A stretch of DNA of 64,000 bases from positions 62,001-126,000 of the forward strand of contig NZ_NCSM01000013.1 of the NCBI RefSeq assembly GCF_002224125.1. Direction: 5' to 3'. The notes under the pieces were generated by a model. It did no database searches. It worked only from the letters and a program-made list of their open reading frames with translations, and was not told where the DNA came from. Below, piece by piece: positions 49,787 through 58,864 of this stretch. How positions within the stretch are numbered: the stretch's first letter is position 1; each line of letters begins with the position of its first letter. The translations under genes and the position numbers were made by a program. This DNA comes from Streptomyces sp. NBS 14/10 (GTDB lineage Bacteria > Actinomycetota > Actinomycetes > Streptomycetales > Streptomycetaceae).

Positions 49787-50797
49787 ATGTACGCCATCCG
49801 CCTGCACGCCTTCGGCCCCGCCGAGAACCTGAGCTACGAGAAGACCGACGATCCGGTGCCGGGACCGGGCGAGGTCCGGATCGCGGTCGCCGCGGCCGGG
49901 GTCCATCTGCTCGACACCGCCCTGCGCGCGGGCCGGACCACCGCCACCCACGCCGCGCCCGAACTGCCGACCATCCCCGGCCGCGAGGTCGCGGGCACGG
50001 TCGAGGCGCTGGGCGAGGGCACCGACCCGGCGTGGCTCGGCAAGCGCGTGGTCGCCCACCTCGGGATGGTGCCCGGCGGCTACGCCGAACTGGCCGTGGT
50101 CGCCGCCGGGAAGCTGCACGAGGTGCCCGCGAACCTGGACGAGGCGCAGGCCGTCGCCATGATCGGCACCGGCAGGACCACGATGGGGATCCTGCAGTTC
50201 GCCGAGCTGACCGCCGACGACGTCGCCGTCGTCACCTCGGCGGCGGGCGGGATCGGCCAGCTCCTGGTGCAGTACGCGGGGCATGCGGGCGCCACGGTCG
50301 TGGCCCTGGCGGGCGGCCCCGAGAAGGTGGCGCGGGTACGTGAACTGGGCGCCGACATCGCCGTCGACTACACGGACCCGGGCTGGCCGGACCAGGCCCG
50401 GGCGGCCCTCGGCGGCCGGACCGCGACCGTGCTGTTCGACGGCGTCGGCGGGGAGCCCGGCCGCGCGGGCGTGGATCTGCTCGGCCCCGGCGGCCGTCAC
50501 CTCGTCTTCGGCTGGTCCTCGGGCGGGCTGCTCACCGGCGGTGGCGGCCCGCTGGAGTTCAGCGAGGAGGAGTTGACGGCCCGCGGCATCACCTCGCAGG
50601 TCGTGCTCGGCCCGCCGATGCTGGCGAAGGCCGGCGGACCGGACCCGATCCGCACGCTGGAGGAGCGCTCCATGGCCGAGGCCGCGGCCGGCCGTCTCGT
50701 CCCGGGAGTGCACCGCTTCCCCCTCGCCGAGGCGGCGGCCGCCCACCGGGCCCTGGAGACGCGCGCCACGACGGGCAAGGTCGTCCTGGTGCCGTAG
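49787..50797 (+). CDS. zinc-independent MDR quinone oxidoreductase-like protein
   Basis: 336 residues of the medium-chain dehydrogenase/reductase superfamily: MYAIRLHAFGPAENLSYEKT, PGPGEVRIAVAAAGVHLLDT, LPTIPGREVAGTVEALGEG, VVTSAAGGIGQLLVQYAGHA (cofactor fold) and the closing AAAAHRALETRATTGKVVLV. The zinc-ligand Cys/His set is absent, as in NADPH:quinone reductases. It probably reduces quinones or enones. The ATG at 49787 has CAGGGAGA. A MerR-like operator lies 47 bp upstream, suggesting redox control. Confidence 0.9.
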   Translation: MYAIRLHAFGPAENLSYEKTDDPVPGPGEVRIAVAAAGVHLLDTALRAGRTTATHAAPELPTIPGREVAGTVEALGEGTDPAWLGKRVVAHLGMVPGGYAELAVVAAGKLHEVPANLDEAQAVAMIGTGRTTMGILQFAELTADDVAVVTSAAGGIGQLLVQYAGHAGATVVALAGGPEKVARVRELGADIAVDYTDPGWPDQARAALGGRTATVLFDGVGGEPGRAGVDLLGPGGRHLVFGWSSGGLLTGGGGPLEFSEEELTARGITSQVVLGPPMLAKAGGPDPIRTLEERSMAEAAAGRLVPGVHRFPLAEAAAAHRALETRATTGKVVLVP

Positions 50798-50846
50798 CCC
50801 TCCCGGCGCCGTACCCCCCCCGGCGCCGCCATCAGACCGGGCCCAC

Positions 50847-50911
50847 GGGGCCGGTGCCGCTGCACGAGGGGAGAGCGGGACCGGCCCCGGGCCCCCTCCG
50901 GCACCGGCCCC
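50847..50911. terminator. two-way terminator
   Basis: GGGGCCGGTGCC (50847-50858) and GGCACCGGCCCC (50900-50911) are perfect 12-bp arms between the convergent MDR and M24 genes. The 41-base loop contains further G/C stems. Confidence 0.65.
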
Positions 50912-50925
50912 TGCGGTAACCGCCC

Positions 50926-52062
50926 TCAGGCCACGACCCGCAGCTCCCGGGCCGTGTTGTTCAACCGGCGCCCGCCCGTCTCCGTGCACGTCACGATGTC
51001 CTCGATACGCACCCCGAACCGCCCCGGCAGATAGATCCCCGGCTCGATCGAGAAGCACATCCCCGGCACCAGCGGCAGCTGCTCGCCCTCCGCCATATAG
51101 GGCGGCTCATGCGTCGTGACGCCGATGCCGTGGCCGGTGCGGTGGATGAAGTACTCGCCGTAGCCCGCCTCGCTGATCACCTGGCGCGCCACCCGGTCGA
51201 TGTCCTGGCAGGCCGCCCCCGGCCGGACCGCCTCGAACGCCGCCTGCTGCGCCTCGCGCACGATGTCGTGGACCTTGCGCTCTTCCTTCGTCGGCTCGCC
51301 GACGTGCACCGTACGCGTGGTGTCGGAGCCGTAGCCGTCCTTGAGGCCACCGAAGTCCAGCACCACCATGTCGCCTTCCTCGATCACCCGCTCCCCGGCC
51401 TCGTGGTGCGGGTTGGCGCCGTTGGGGCCCGAGCCCACGACCGTGAAGTCGACCTGGCTGTGGCCGTACCGCAGCAGCAGCGCGCTGAGGTCGGCGGCGA
51501 TATCGCGCTCCCGCCGCCCGGCGAAGCGGACCTGCACGATCTCCTCGTACGCCGCGTCGGCCGCCGCCCCCGCGGACGCGAGCCGCTGCACCTCGTGGGT
51601 GTCCTTGACCGCGCGCAGCATGGGCAGCGCCTCGCCGATCGCGGAGTAGGAGGTGTCCGGCAGAACGCGCTGGAGGCCGAGCAGGTGGACGGCCCAGGTC
51701 TCGTCGGAGATCCCGTAACGGCCGCGCGGCGGCAGCATGTCCGCCGCCGTCCGGTACGGGTCGCCGCCGTCGGTCCAGCCGGTCACCTCGGTCGCGCCCA
51801 CGCCGGTCGCGGCCAGCGCGTCCGGCCGCTCCAGCAGGGGCACCAGGAGCCGGGGCGTCTGCCCCGGGACGACCATCAGGGCGGTGAGGCGCTCGGTCTC
51901 CGCCGGGGGGCGGTAACCGCACAGATGGACCATGTCCGGGCCGGGGGTGACCACCAGCCCGGCCAGCCCGGCGTCGGCGGCCGTGCGGGCCGCCCGGGAC
52001 ATCCGGGCGGTGTAGTCCTCAAGGGTCATGGGGGCGAGCTGCTGCTCAGCGGGCGTCGGCAT
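50926..52062 (-). CDS. M24-family aminopeptidase P / Xaa-Pro dipeptidase-like protein
   Basis: 378 residues. A creatinase/prolidase N-terminal domain (MTLEDYTARMSRAARTAADA, GLAGLVVTPGPDMVHLCGYR) precedes the pita-bread metal domain. Ligands: two Asp in VVLDFGGLKDGYGSDTTRT, His in HRTGHGIGVTTHE, Glu in CFSIEPGIYLPG and Glu in GVRIEDIVTC. It would cleave Xaa-Pro bonds in the cytosol with two metal ions. The start is uncertain: ATG 52062 is used; GTG 52068 and ATG 52029 are alternatives with equally poor ribosome-binding sites. The IclR gene lies 70 bp upstream on the same strand and may control it. Confidence 0.92.
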   Translation of the reverse strand: MPTPAEQQLAPMTLEDYTARMSRAARTAADAGLAGLVVTPGPDMVHLCGYRPPAETERLTALMVVPGQTPRLLVPLLERPDALAATGVGATEVTGWTDGGDPYRTAADMLPPRGRYGISDETWAVHLLGLQRVLPDTSYSAIGEALPMLRAVKDTHEVQRLASAGAAADAAYEEIVQVRFAGRRERDIAADLSALLLRYGHSQVDFTVVGSGPNGANPHHEAGERVIEEGDMVVLDFGGLKDGYGSDTTRTVHVGEPTKEERKVHDIVREAQQAAFEAVRPGAACQDIDRVARQVISEAGYGEYFIHRTGHGIGVTTHEPPYMAEGEQLPLVPGMCFSIEPGIYLPGRFGVRIEDIVTCTETGGRRLNNTARELRVVA

Positions 52063-52132
52063 GCGCACAGCATCCCGCAGCGGTGGCCGCCCCGCGACAG
52101 GGGCCGCCCCGCGGCTGGGGGCGGCCCCGGCG

Positions 52133-53011
52133 TCAGCGCTGGAACCCGCTGCCGAGCCGTACCGCCGCGTCGATCACCGCGCTGCCGTAGACCCGGCCCG
52201 GGGTGTTGGACATCCGCCCGATGGGCCCGGAGATCGACAGCGCGGCGACCACCCGGCCGCCGGGGCCGCGCACCGGGGCCGCCACCGCGGCTATCCCGTG
52301 CTCCCGCCCGCCGACGCTCTGGGCCCAGCCCTGGCGCCGTACGCCGGAGAGCGTGGCGGCGGTGAACTGGGCGCCGCGCAGCCCCTCGTAAAGATCCTCG
52401 GGCCGCTCCCAGGCCAGCAGCACCTGGGAGACGGGGCCGGCGTTCATCGGCAGGGCGGCGCCGACCGGCACCCGGTCCTGTGCGACCGGGTTGCCGACCA
52501 CCGCGGCCTCGGCGACGCAGATACGCATATAGCCGCGGCGCCGGTACAGCCGGGCGCTGGCGCCGGTCACATCGCGCAACTCGCCCAGCACGGGCTCCGC
52601 CGTCGTCGCCAGATGGTCCCGACAGGCTTCCAGGGCCATCAGCCCGAGCCTCGGCCCCAGGATGAAGCGGCCCTGCGCGTCCCGGGCGAGCAGCCGCAGC
52701 CGCTCCAGGGCGAGCACCAGCCGGTGCACGGTGGGGCGTTTGAGGCCGGTGGCGGAGACCAGCCTGGCCAGGGAGGCCGGGCCCGCTTCCAGGACACCGA
52801 GCAGCAGCGATGCCTTGTCGAGCACACCCACCCCGCTCAGCAACTGCTCCGGGGAGCTCCGGTCCGGGGAGCTCCGGTCTGGAGAGGTCCGGGCTGGAGA
52901 TATCCGTTCCGGAGTCATCCTTTCCGGAGCGGCGGGGACAGCAGGAACCGTGTTTCCCCGAGTCGTGTTCCGGTGACTCGTCACCAACATTTCGGGAGTT
53001 GAAATAGTCAT
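52133..53011 (-). CDS. IclR-family transcriptional regulator with repeat insert
   Basis: 292 residues. The winged HTH (LDKASLLLGVLEAGPASLAR, SATGLKRPTVHRLVLALERL) and the IclR effector domain (GRFILGPRLGLMALEACRDH, EAAVVGNPVAQDRVPVGAAL, GIAAVAAPVRGPGGRVVAAL) are intact. Before the HTH is a 55-residue tail with five-residue repeats (TPERI, SPART, SPDRS, SPDRS, SPEQL), encoded by imperfect 15-bp repeats. The ATG at 53011 has AAGGAGG seven bases upstream, which fixes the long start. It stands upstream of the M24 peptidase on the same strand. The ligand is unknown. Confidence 0.9.
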   Translation of the reverse strand: MTISTPEMLVTSHRNTTRGNTVPAVPAAPERMTPERISPARTSPDRSSPDRSSPEQLLSGVGVLDKASLLLGVLEAGPASLARLVSATGLKRPTVHRLVLALERLRLLARDAQGRFILGPRLGLMALEACRDHLATTAEPVLGELRDVTGASARLYRRRGYMRICVAEAAVVGNPVAQDRVPVGAALPMNAGPVSQVLLAWERPEDLYEGLRGAQFTAATLSGVRRQGWAQSVGGREHGIAAVAAPVRGPGGRVVAALSISGPIGRMSNTPGRVYGSAVIDAAVRLGSGFQR

Positions 53012-53185
53012 AAGAGTGCCTCCTTGTCGGGCCGGTCACTCCCATGCGCCAGGACCGTCCGCAACTACGGCTTTCGTCAGGTCAGTTCATCATGTCTAGC
53101 CGGACGCCCAGAGCACCCGCAACGCGCCTACAGGAAGCTGCCAGCACCTCAACCGGCCACGGTCGCCGCCTCCTGCGCCACCGGC

Positions 53186-54112
53186 TCAGCGCCGGGGGGG
53201 TGTGACCGGCAGTAGTCCCAGCTCAGCGGCGCGCACCCCGGCCTGGAAGCGGGAGCTCGCACCCAGCAGGGCCATGATCTCGGCGACATAGCGGCGATAG
53301 GTGCGCACCGAGACCGACAGTTCGCGCGCGGCGACCTCGTCGGTGACGCCGAGTCTCAGCCACTCCAGGATCGGCCGCACCATCTCCATCCGGGGGTGGT
53401 CGCCGAAGTCGACTCGCTCGTTCACCGCCACCGCATTGCGCCAGATGCCGTCGAAGAGGGTCTGCAGGGTCTCGATGACCCCCGGGTCGCGGATGGCGGA
53501 GGCCCGGCGGCCGACCGCGGAGTCGGCGCACACCAGCGCGGCGCGGCCGTCGACGATGAACGCGGCGAGCAGCGGAATCCGGGCGACCCGGACCTCCAGA
53601 TGCCGCCGGTCCCTGGCGTGCCGTCGCACAAAATTCCAGTCGAGTGAGTTCTGGGCGCACAGAACACGTGTTCTCACGTCCTCGCCGCCGGAGCGGAGCC
53701 ATTCGCTCAGTACGGAATGCAGCGCACCGACATGCGCGGCCTCCGCCGCGAGCACCACGTCGACATTCCCGCCGGCCTCCCGGATCAGCTCTTCGGCGGC
53801 CGTTCGAATTTCTTCCTCGTCCGTTTCCACCGCCGCGACCCAGGAGTTCCCCCGCGGTCGCCCGGCGCCCTGGTCGGCCGCGGATTCGGCCGCCCCGGAA
53901 TCACCGGAACCGGATTGGCCGGCCCCGGATTGGCCGGCCGCGGATTGGCCAGAGCCGGAATCACCGGCCCCGGAATCGCCGACGACGGATTCGGCAGCCG
54001 CGGCTGATGCGGCGACCGTGGATGCTATGAGCGCGCGTACCGCCAGGAGTTCCTGGGCGATGGCCTGGTCGGCCAGCTCGTTTTCGACGCCGCCCTCCTC
54101 GTGCCCGGCCAC
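53186..54112 (-). CDS. HTH regulator with PLD-like N-terminal domain, second of a tandem pair
   Basis: 308 residues. The C-terminal HTH is LGVTDEVAARELSVSVRTYR followed by RYVAEIMALLGASSRFQAGV, a LuxR/GerE-like form. The middle (about 115-245: VDVVLAAEAAHVGALHSVLS, RTRVLCAQNSLDWNFVRR, HLEVRVARIPLLAAFIVDGR) resembles the PLD-like/TrmB sensor domain. Between a helical N-terminus and this domain is a Gly/Ser/Asp/Gln repeat linker (five-residue units such as GDSGS, GQSAA, GQSGA). The GTG at 54112 begins one base after the stop of the paralogous gene at 54114, so translation is coupled. The target and ligand are unknown. Confidence 0.82.
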   Translation of the reverse strand: MAGHEEGGVENELADQAIAQELLAVRALIASTVAASAAAAESVVGDSGAGDSGSGQSAAGQSGAGQSGSGDSGAAESAADQGAGRPRGNSWVAAVETDEEEIRTAAEELIREAGGNVDVVLAAEAAHVGALHSVLSEWLRSGGEDVRTRVLCAQNSLDWNFVRRHARDRRHLEVRVARIPLLAAFIVDGRAALVCADSAVGRRASAIRDPGVIETLQTLFDGIWRNAVAVNERVDFGDHPRMEMVRPILEWLRLGVTDEVAARELSVSVRTYRRYVAEIMALLGASSRFQAGVRAAELGLLPVTPPRR

Positions 54113-54113
54113 G

Positions 54114-54854
54114 TCAGTCGACGTCCGACAACAGCCCCAGTTCGACGGCGCGCACCCCGGCCTGGAAGCGGGAGTTGGCCCCGACGTCACGCATGATCGC
54201 CGCGACATGGCGGCGGTACGTGCGCAGCGAGACCCTGATCTGGCGCGCCGCCACATCGTCCGTGTGACCCTCGCGCAGGCGCTCCAGGATCATCCGTACC
54301 GAGTCCGAGCGCAGCCGGTCGGCCAGGCGCTGGTGCTCGTCAAGCGGCATCGCGCTGCCCCAGGCCCCGGCGAACATCAGGTCCAGCGCGCGGACCGAGG
54401 CGGGGTCGTAGTTGAAGGTCGCGTACCGGCCGCCGCGTTCGCCGCCCGACCGGCCGAAGGCGGCCCTGCCGTCGGCGATCACGGTCCCCTGCAGATCCAC
54501 GTCCGCGACCCGGAGCTCATAGCCCAGCGGGCCGCGCCGCGCGGCGGCGAGGATGCCGAGCGGGGCCAGGACCTGCGGGGCGCAGAGCACCCGTACGGTG
54601 ACCCCGGTGCCCGCGACGGCGGTGAACCGGCCCATCTGCGGGAGGATCGGTTTGGCCCGCTCGAAGGTGCCGGGCACGATCAGACTGATGCTGTGCCGGG
54701 CGCGCGACAGGAGCTGCCCGATGGCCTGTCTGACGGCGGGGCCGTCGGTGGCCAGCACCATCGGCGGGGACTGGGCCGGGGCGCCGAGCATGGACGCCGC
54801 CGGCTCTTCCTTTGTATTGGACGTGGACAGTTTGGACATGGACAGTTCAGCCAT
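54114..54854 (-). CDS. HTH regulator with PLD-like N-terminal domain, first of a tandem pair
   Basis: 246 residues. It shares with the downstream gene the ending VSLRTYRRHVAAIMRDVGAN then SRFQAGVRAVELGLL, and the same order of a PLD-like sensor (VRQAIGQLLSRARHSISLIV, TVRVLCAPQVLAPLGILAAA, DVDLQGTVIADGRAAF, PASVRALDLMFAGAW) plus HTH. It lacks the Gly/Ser repeat linker. The two are clear paralogues by duplication. The ATG at 54854 has GGGGGAG upstream; the frame extends to 54980 without family-like sequence. It probably forms a two-gene operon with its neighbour. Confidence 0.85.
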   Translation of the reverse strand: MAELSMSKLSTSNTKEEPAASMLGAPAQSPPMVLATDGPAVRQAIGQLLSRARHSISLIVPGTFERAKPILPQMGRFTAVAGTGVTVRVLCAPQVLAPLGILAAARRGPLGYELRVADVDLQGTVIADGRAAFGRSGGERGGRYATFNYDPASVRALDLMFAGAWGSAMPLDEHQRLADRLRSDSVRMILERLREGHTDDVAARQIRVSLRTYRRHVAAIMRDVGANSRFQAGVRAVELGLLSDVD

Positions 54855-55466
54855 GACTCCCCCATGCGGCACACGACCCGTCCGTCGCATACCCGTCGGT
54901 TGCTGCCGACCGTCCCAAGTCACCAAGAACGGCCGCGAAGGCGATCGGCGGCCACCCCGTAATTGAATCCGCAATGACACAGCCGCCGATCAGAATCACG
55001 AACTTCCGCATCACGAACTTCCGCGCCACCGTTACCCACCGGTTCTCAACCCTCGCGTAGCCCTTCTTCCCCGCGGTCGAGAAGCCCGTGTCCAGTAGGT
55101 GGATTGTGGCTGGAAAGGCCGTACAAGGCCCTGCGGCGCGAGATTAGTTCGCCCTCAGCAAGCCAGTCAACGCACTACAGTTGGTAAAGATCAAGCAAAA
55201 TCGCCCACTTTTGTGCCGCTTATGCTTAGCGCCACGGCGCGGCAGCCACGGGATTGTCAACAAGCTGCACTCCGACCCGGAAACTCCACCCCAGGTGACC
55301 CCACTCCGAATGCGCAGCGCACTCGGAGGGCAACGGTGGGCGATCACGCGGGGGCGCGGCTGGCAATTTGTTGACAGCCGGGAAGGGAACCCGGAGCACG
55401 GGATGGGTGCGAGAGGCGAGACGAACGGCCCTCCGTGGTCCGCCACGAAGGGCCGTGCGCTCGCGG
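54855..55466. other. 612-bp intergenic region
   Basis: No gene I can support. The right part is AT-richer (about 55185-55260), with TATGCT at 55227. It holds TTGTCAACAA (55254-55263) and the inverse-related TTGTTGACA (55368-55376) about 110 bp apart, as might suit a GntR-type regulator, and the tRNA terminator at 55425-55456. Confidence 0.45.
55425..55456 (-). terminator. terminator of the tRNA gene
   Basis: ACGGCCCT (55425-55432) and AGGGCCGT (55449-55456) pair, with CGTGG/CCACG stacked inside across one mismatch and a 4-base loop. It begins 11 bases past the tRNA 3' end. Confidence 0.8.
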
Positions 55467-55539
55467 AGCCGACTGTCGGGCTCGAACCGACGACCTTCGC
55501 TTTACAAGAGCGGTGCTCTACCAGCTGAGCTAAGTCGGC
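55467..55539 (-). tRNA. tRNA-Thr (anticodon UGU)
   Basis: 73 nt on the minus strand with a full cloverleaf: acceptor GCCGACT/AGTCGGC, D-stem GCTC/GAGC, anticodon loop CTTGTAA giving TGT, T-arm GTCGG-TTCGAGC-CCGAC, discriminator T. The anticodon stem has one C-A mismatch at its first pair. No CCA is encoded, as is usual for many Streptomyces tRNAs. It reads ACA (and by wobble ACG) threonine codons. A -10-like TACACT lies upstream (55551-55556) and a hairpin terminator follows. Confidence 0.95.
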
Positions 55540-55667
55540 GCGTCCCCAGCAGTGTACCCACGCCGGAGGGGTGATCCGTTCGAAATTCTCCGCTCGCCCA
55601 AAGTTTGGTCAGCTCAGGTAGAGACAGGGAGCCCCACTCCGAGTTAAGGTCGCGGCCAGTCCGCGGA

Positions 55668-55683
55668 AGTGGACTAGACCCCT
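55668..55683 (+). promoter_or_regulatory. DasR-responsive-element-like site before msiK
   Basis: AGTGGACTAGACCCCT matches the dre consensus AGTGGTCTAGACCACT at 14 of 16 positions and has the same core as the site before nagK. It lies 53 bp before the msiK start codon. Confidence 0.78.
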
Positions 55684-55736
55684 GCCTTTACTCGGATCGT
55701 CCGGCACGTTCCTGCCGGTGAAGGGACCAGATCAGC

Positions 55737-56873
<1,137 letters not shown>

Positions 56874-56895
56874 CCGTCTGAGCCGATTGAGCGCG

Positions 56896-56927
56896 TGAGC
56901 GACTGAGCGACTGAGCGACTGAGCGCG
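56896..56927. repeat. 8-bp tandem repeat after msiK
   Basis: TGAGCGAC is repeated end to end from 56896, three exact copies and a fourth partial one, between the msiK stop and its terminator. Each unit contains a TGA. Confidence 0.8.
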
Positions 56928-56948
56928 CGACAATCTGATTGACTCCAC

Positions 56949-56986
56949 GGCGCCGTCCGTCCGCCTCTGTGCGGGCGGGCGGCGCC
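56949..56986 (+). terminator. strong terminator after msiK
   Basis: GGCGCCGTCCGTCCGC (56949-56964) pairs with GCGGGCGGGCGGCGCC (56971-56986) over 16 bp, allowing two G-U pairs, with a 6-base loop; TGTTGCTGT follows. Confidence 0.85.
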
Positions 56987-57174
56987 TGTTGCTGTATCGA
57001 CAAATATCCCGACAGATAAATCTCTTCGCATACCGGGCATATCACCCCAACCCGTCAAGGCCCGCCCACTTCTCCGCCGTATCGGGTCCCCCAAAACGGT
57101 GACTAAATGTCGCCAAATCATCGCTCCTCGCTACGATCGCCGCGTACCGCAGTCAAGAACCGCGAGGAACGTCC

Positions 57175-57594
57175 TTGAACACCGCAGCCCGCCGTATCGG
57201 CAGAACTCTCGCCCTCGTCCTCCCCGTCGTCCTCGTCCTCTCCGGGACGCTCGCCGTCACCCGCGTCCCGTGGGCATCCCCGGCGGCCGAGTCACAGATC
57301 CTCACCGCCTCCTCCGACAAGGCATCCACCCGCGCCGCCCACCGCGCCCCGCACGAGGCGCTGCGCGACCGGCTGCTCGCCGAACTCCAGGAGAAGGACC
57401 CGGGCGTGGCCCTCACCCATCTCCAAGTCGCCACATCCGAACGGCCCTCACTGGCCAGGCACTGCGCCTCCATCGCCCGTGCGCTCGGCCGCGCCGCGGT
57501 CGCCAAGTACGGCGGCACGGACCGCGCCCAGGCCTACTCCCGTCCGGTCTGCGACACCTCGTACGCGACCGGCGTCACCCGGGCCCGCCGCTGA
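57175..57594 (+). CDS. small secreted or membrane-anchored hypothetical protein
   Basis: 139 residues. MNTAARRIGRTLALVLPVVL then VLSGTLAVTRVPWASPAAES is a signal peptide or N-terminal anchor (cleavage possibly after ASPAA). The rest is helical and basic (ALRDRLLAELQEKDPGVALT, ARHCASIARALGRAAVAKYG) with two Cys. I do not recognise the family. The TTG at 57175 is preceded by GAGGAACG and gives the signal sequence directly. The upstream 190 bp is AT-rich for this genome (around 57000-57050), consistent with a promoter. Confidence 0.72.
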   Translation: MNTAARRIGRTLALVLPVVLVLSGTLAVTRVPWASPAAESQILTASSDKASTRAAHRAPHEALRDRLLAELQEKDPGVALTHLQVATSERPSLARHCASIARALGRAAVAKYGGTDRAQAYSRPVCDTSYATGVTRARR

Positions 57595-57638
57595 CGCGCC
57601 CCGGCACCTCCATCACGGCACCGCATATCGTGCGGCCC

Positions 57639-58433
57639 ATGACAGATGACGCCCGCACCGCGGCGCGGCACCCACTGCCCGCGCGCCCGACACAAGCCGT
57701 CGTCCTGGCCGGAGGCCAGGGCTCGCGGCTGCGCCCGTACACCGACGACCGGCCCAAGCCCATGGTCGAGATCCCCGGCACCGGCACCCCGATCATCGGC
57801 CACCAACTCGCCTGGCTGGCCGCCGAGGGCGTCACCGACGCCGTCGTCTCCTGCGGTCACCTGGCGGCGGTGCTCCAGGACTGGCTGGAGTCGGCGGATC
57901 TGCCGCTGCGGGTGACGACGGTCGTCGAGAAGGAGCCGCTGGGCCGCGGCGGCGGTCTCAAGTTCGCCGCCGCGTCGCTCCCGCACCCCGACCGGTCCTG
58001 GTACGCCACCAACGGCGACATCTGGACCCGCTTCTCGCTCCGCGACATGGCCGACTTCCACCGCGAGCGCGACGCCGTCGCCACGCTCGCCCTGGCCCGC
58101 CCGCGCATCCCCTGGGGCGCGGTGGAGACCGACGAGTTCGGCCATGTCCTCGACTTCATCGAGGCGCCGCCGTCGCCGTACCTCATCAACGCCGGCGTCT
58201 ACGTCTTCTCCGCCGACTTCACCGCGCTGCTCCCCGACCGCGGAGACCACGAGCGCACCACCTTCCCCCGGCTCGCCCGCGAGCGCCGCCTGGCCGGGTT
58301 CCCGCTGCCCCACGGCGCGTACTGGCGCGCCATCGACACGGCCAAGGACCTGACCGAGGCCGCCAAGGAGCTGGCCGCCGGATCGCCGCCGCACGGCACA
58401 CTGGGCCAGGCCCCCGCCGCGCGGCGCGCGTGA
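57639..58433 (+). CDS. sugar-phosphate nucleotidyltransferase-like protein
   Basis: 264 residues, GT-A nucleotidyltransferase fold. The NTP motif AVVLAGGQGSRLRPYTDDRP then KPMVEIPGTGTPIIGHQLAW, the product-site EKEPLGRGGGLKFAAASL and the metal Asp in WYATNGDIWTRF fit glucose-1-P or mannose-1-P nucleotidyltransferases (RmlA/ManC-like). PSPYLINAGVYVFSADFTAL is the second half. No hexapeptide domain follows. The sugar is not determined. The ATG at 57639 begins the protein-like sequence. Its stop codon lies inside the first copy of a long intergenic direct repeat. Confidence 0.87.
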   Translation: MTDDARTAARHPLPARPTQAVVLAGGQGSRLRPYTDDRPKPMVEIPGTGTPIIGHQLAWLAAEGVTDAVVSCGHLAAVLQDWLESADLPLRVTTVVEKEPLGRGGGLKFAAASLPHPDRSWYATNGDIWTRFSLRDMADFHRERDAVATLALARPRIPWGAVETDEFGHVLDFIEAPPSPYLINAGVYVFSADFTALLPDRGDHERTTFPRLARERRLAGFPLPHGAYWRAIDTAKDLTEAAKELAAGSPPHGTLGQAPAARRA

Positions 58434-58740
58434 GCGCGGCCTCGCGCGCGTGTTGACCCGGGCCGCGGCCCTGGAGCCGACCGCTGGTACGGAGCGCCGC
58501 GCCCTGGGGTAACCGCGCCCTGGGGTAACCGCGCCGCGCGGTAGCAGCCCCGCAGTACGCGCGTGAGCGCGGCCTCGCGCGCGTGTTGACCCGGGGCCAC
58601 AGTCCGGGCGCCGCGCCCCTGGAGCCGTGCGCTGGTACGGAGCGCCGCGCCCCGAGGTAACCGCGCCCTGGGGTAACCGCGCCTCGCGGTAGCCGCGCCT
58701 CGCCAGCCGCGTCCTGCGGTAGCCGCGCCCGGACAGCCGC
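58426..58740. repeat. direct duplication of about 130 bp with inner 16-bp repeats
   Basis: CGCGCGTGAGCGCGGCCTCG followed by CGCGCGTGTTGACCCGGG starts a segment at 58426 and again at 58559. Both copies continue through CTGGAGCCG, CGCTGGTACGGAGCGCCGCG and a run of 16-bp units GCCCTGGGGTAACCGC (about three units in copy 1, about six degenerate in copy 2). The TGA of the upstream gene is the TGA near the start of copy 1. No credible gene is read on either strand. Confidence 0.8.
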
Positions 58741-58864
58741 CGGCCCAGACACCGGCCCCGGACAGCCGTCGGCCCGGCCCAGGCAGTGCCTGGGCCGGGC
58801 CGGGGCGTCAGCCGGGGCGTCAGCCGGGGCGCAGCTCGCGGCACCTCCGCGAGACTGCGCCGCG
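58741..58864. other. remaining gap before the DoxX gene
   Basis: GC-rich sequence with GGCCCGGCC and CCGGGGCGTCAG repeats and no ORF. Pairing of GCCCGGCCCAGGCAC-type arms with GTGCCTGGGCCGGGC around 58770-58800 could terminate the DoxX transcript. Confidence 0.4.

Noticed and set aside
52133..54854. Regulator cluster as the edge of a biosynthetic gene cluster
   Set aside because: No synthase, synthetase, terpene cyclase or tailoring set is present on either side; neighbours are housekeeping or single oxidoreductases.
55467..55539. tRNA-Thr as an integrated-element attachment site
   Set aside because: No second copy of the tRNA 3' end and no integrase gene were seen within the window.
58426..58740. 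CRISPR array
   Set aside because: Repeats are degenerate and of unequal unit length, there are no unique spacers of constant length, and no cas genes are in the window.
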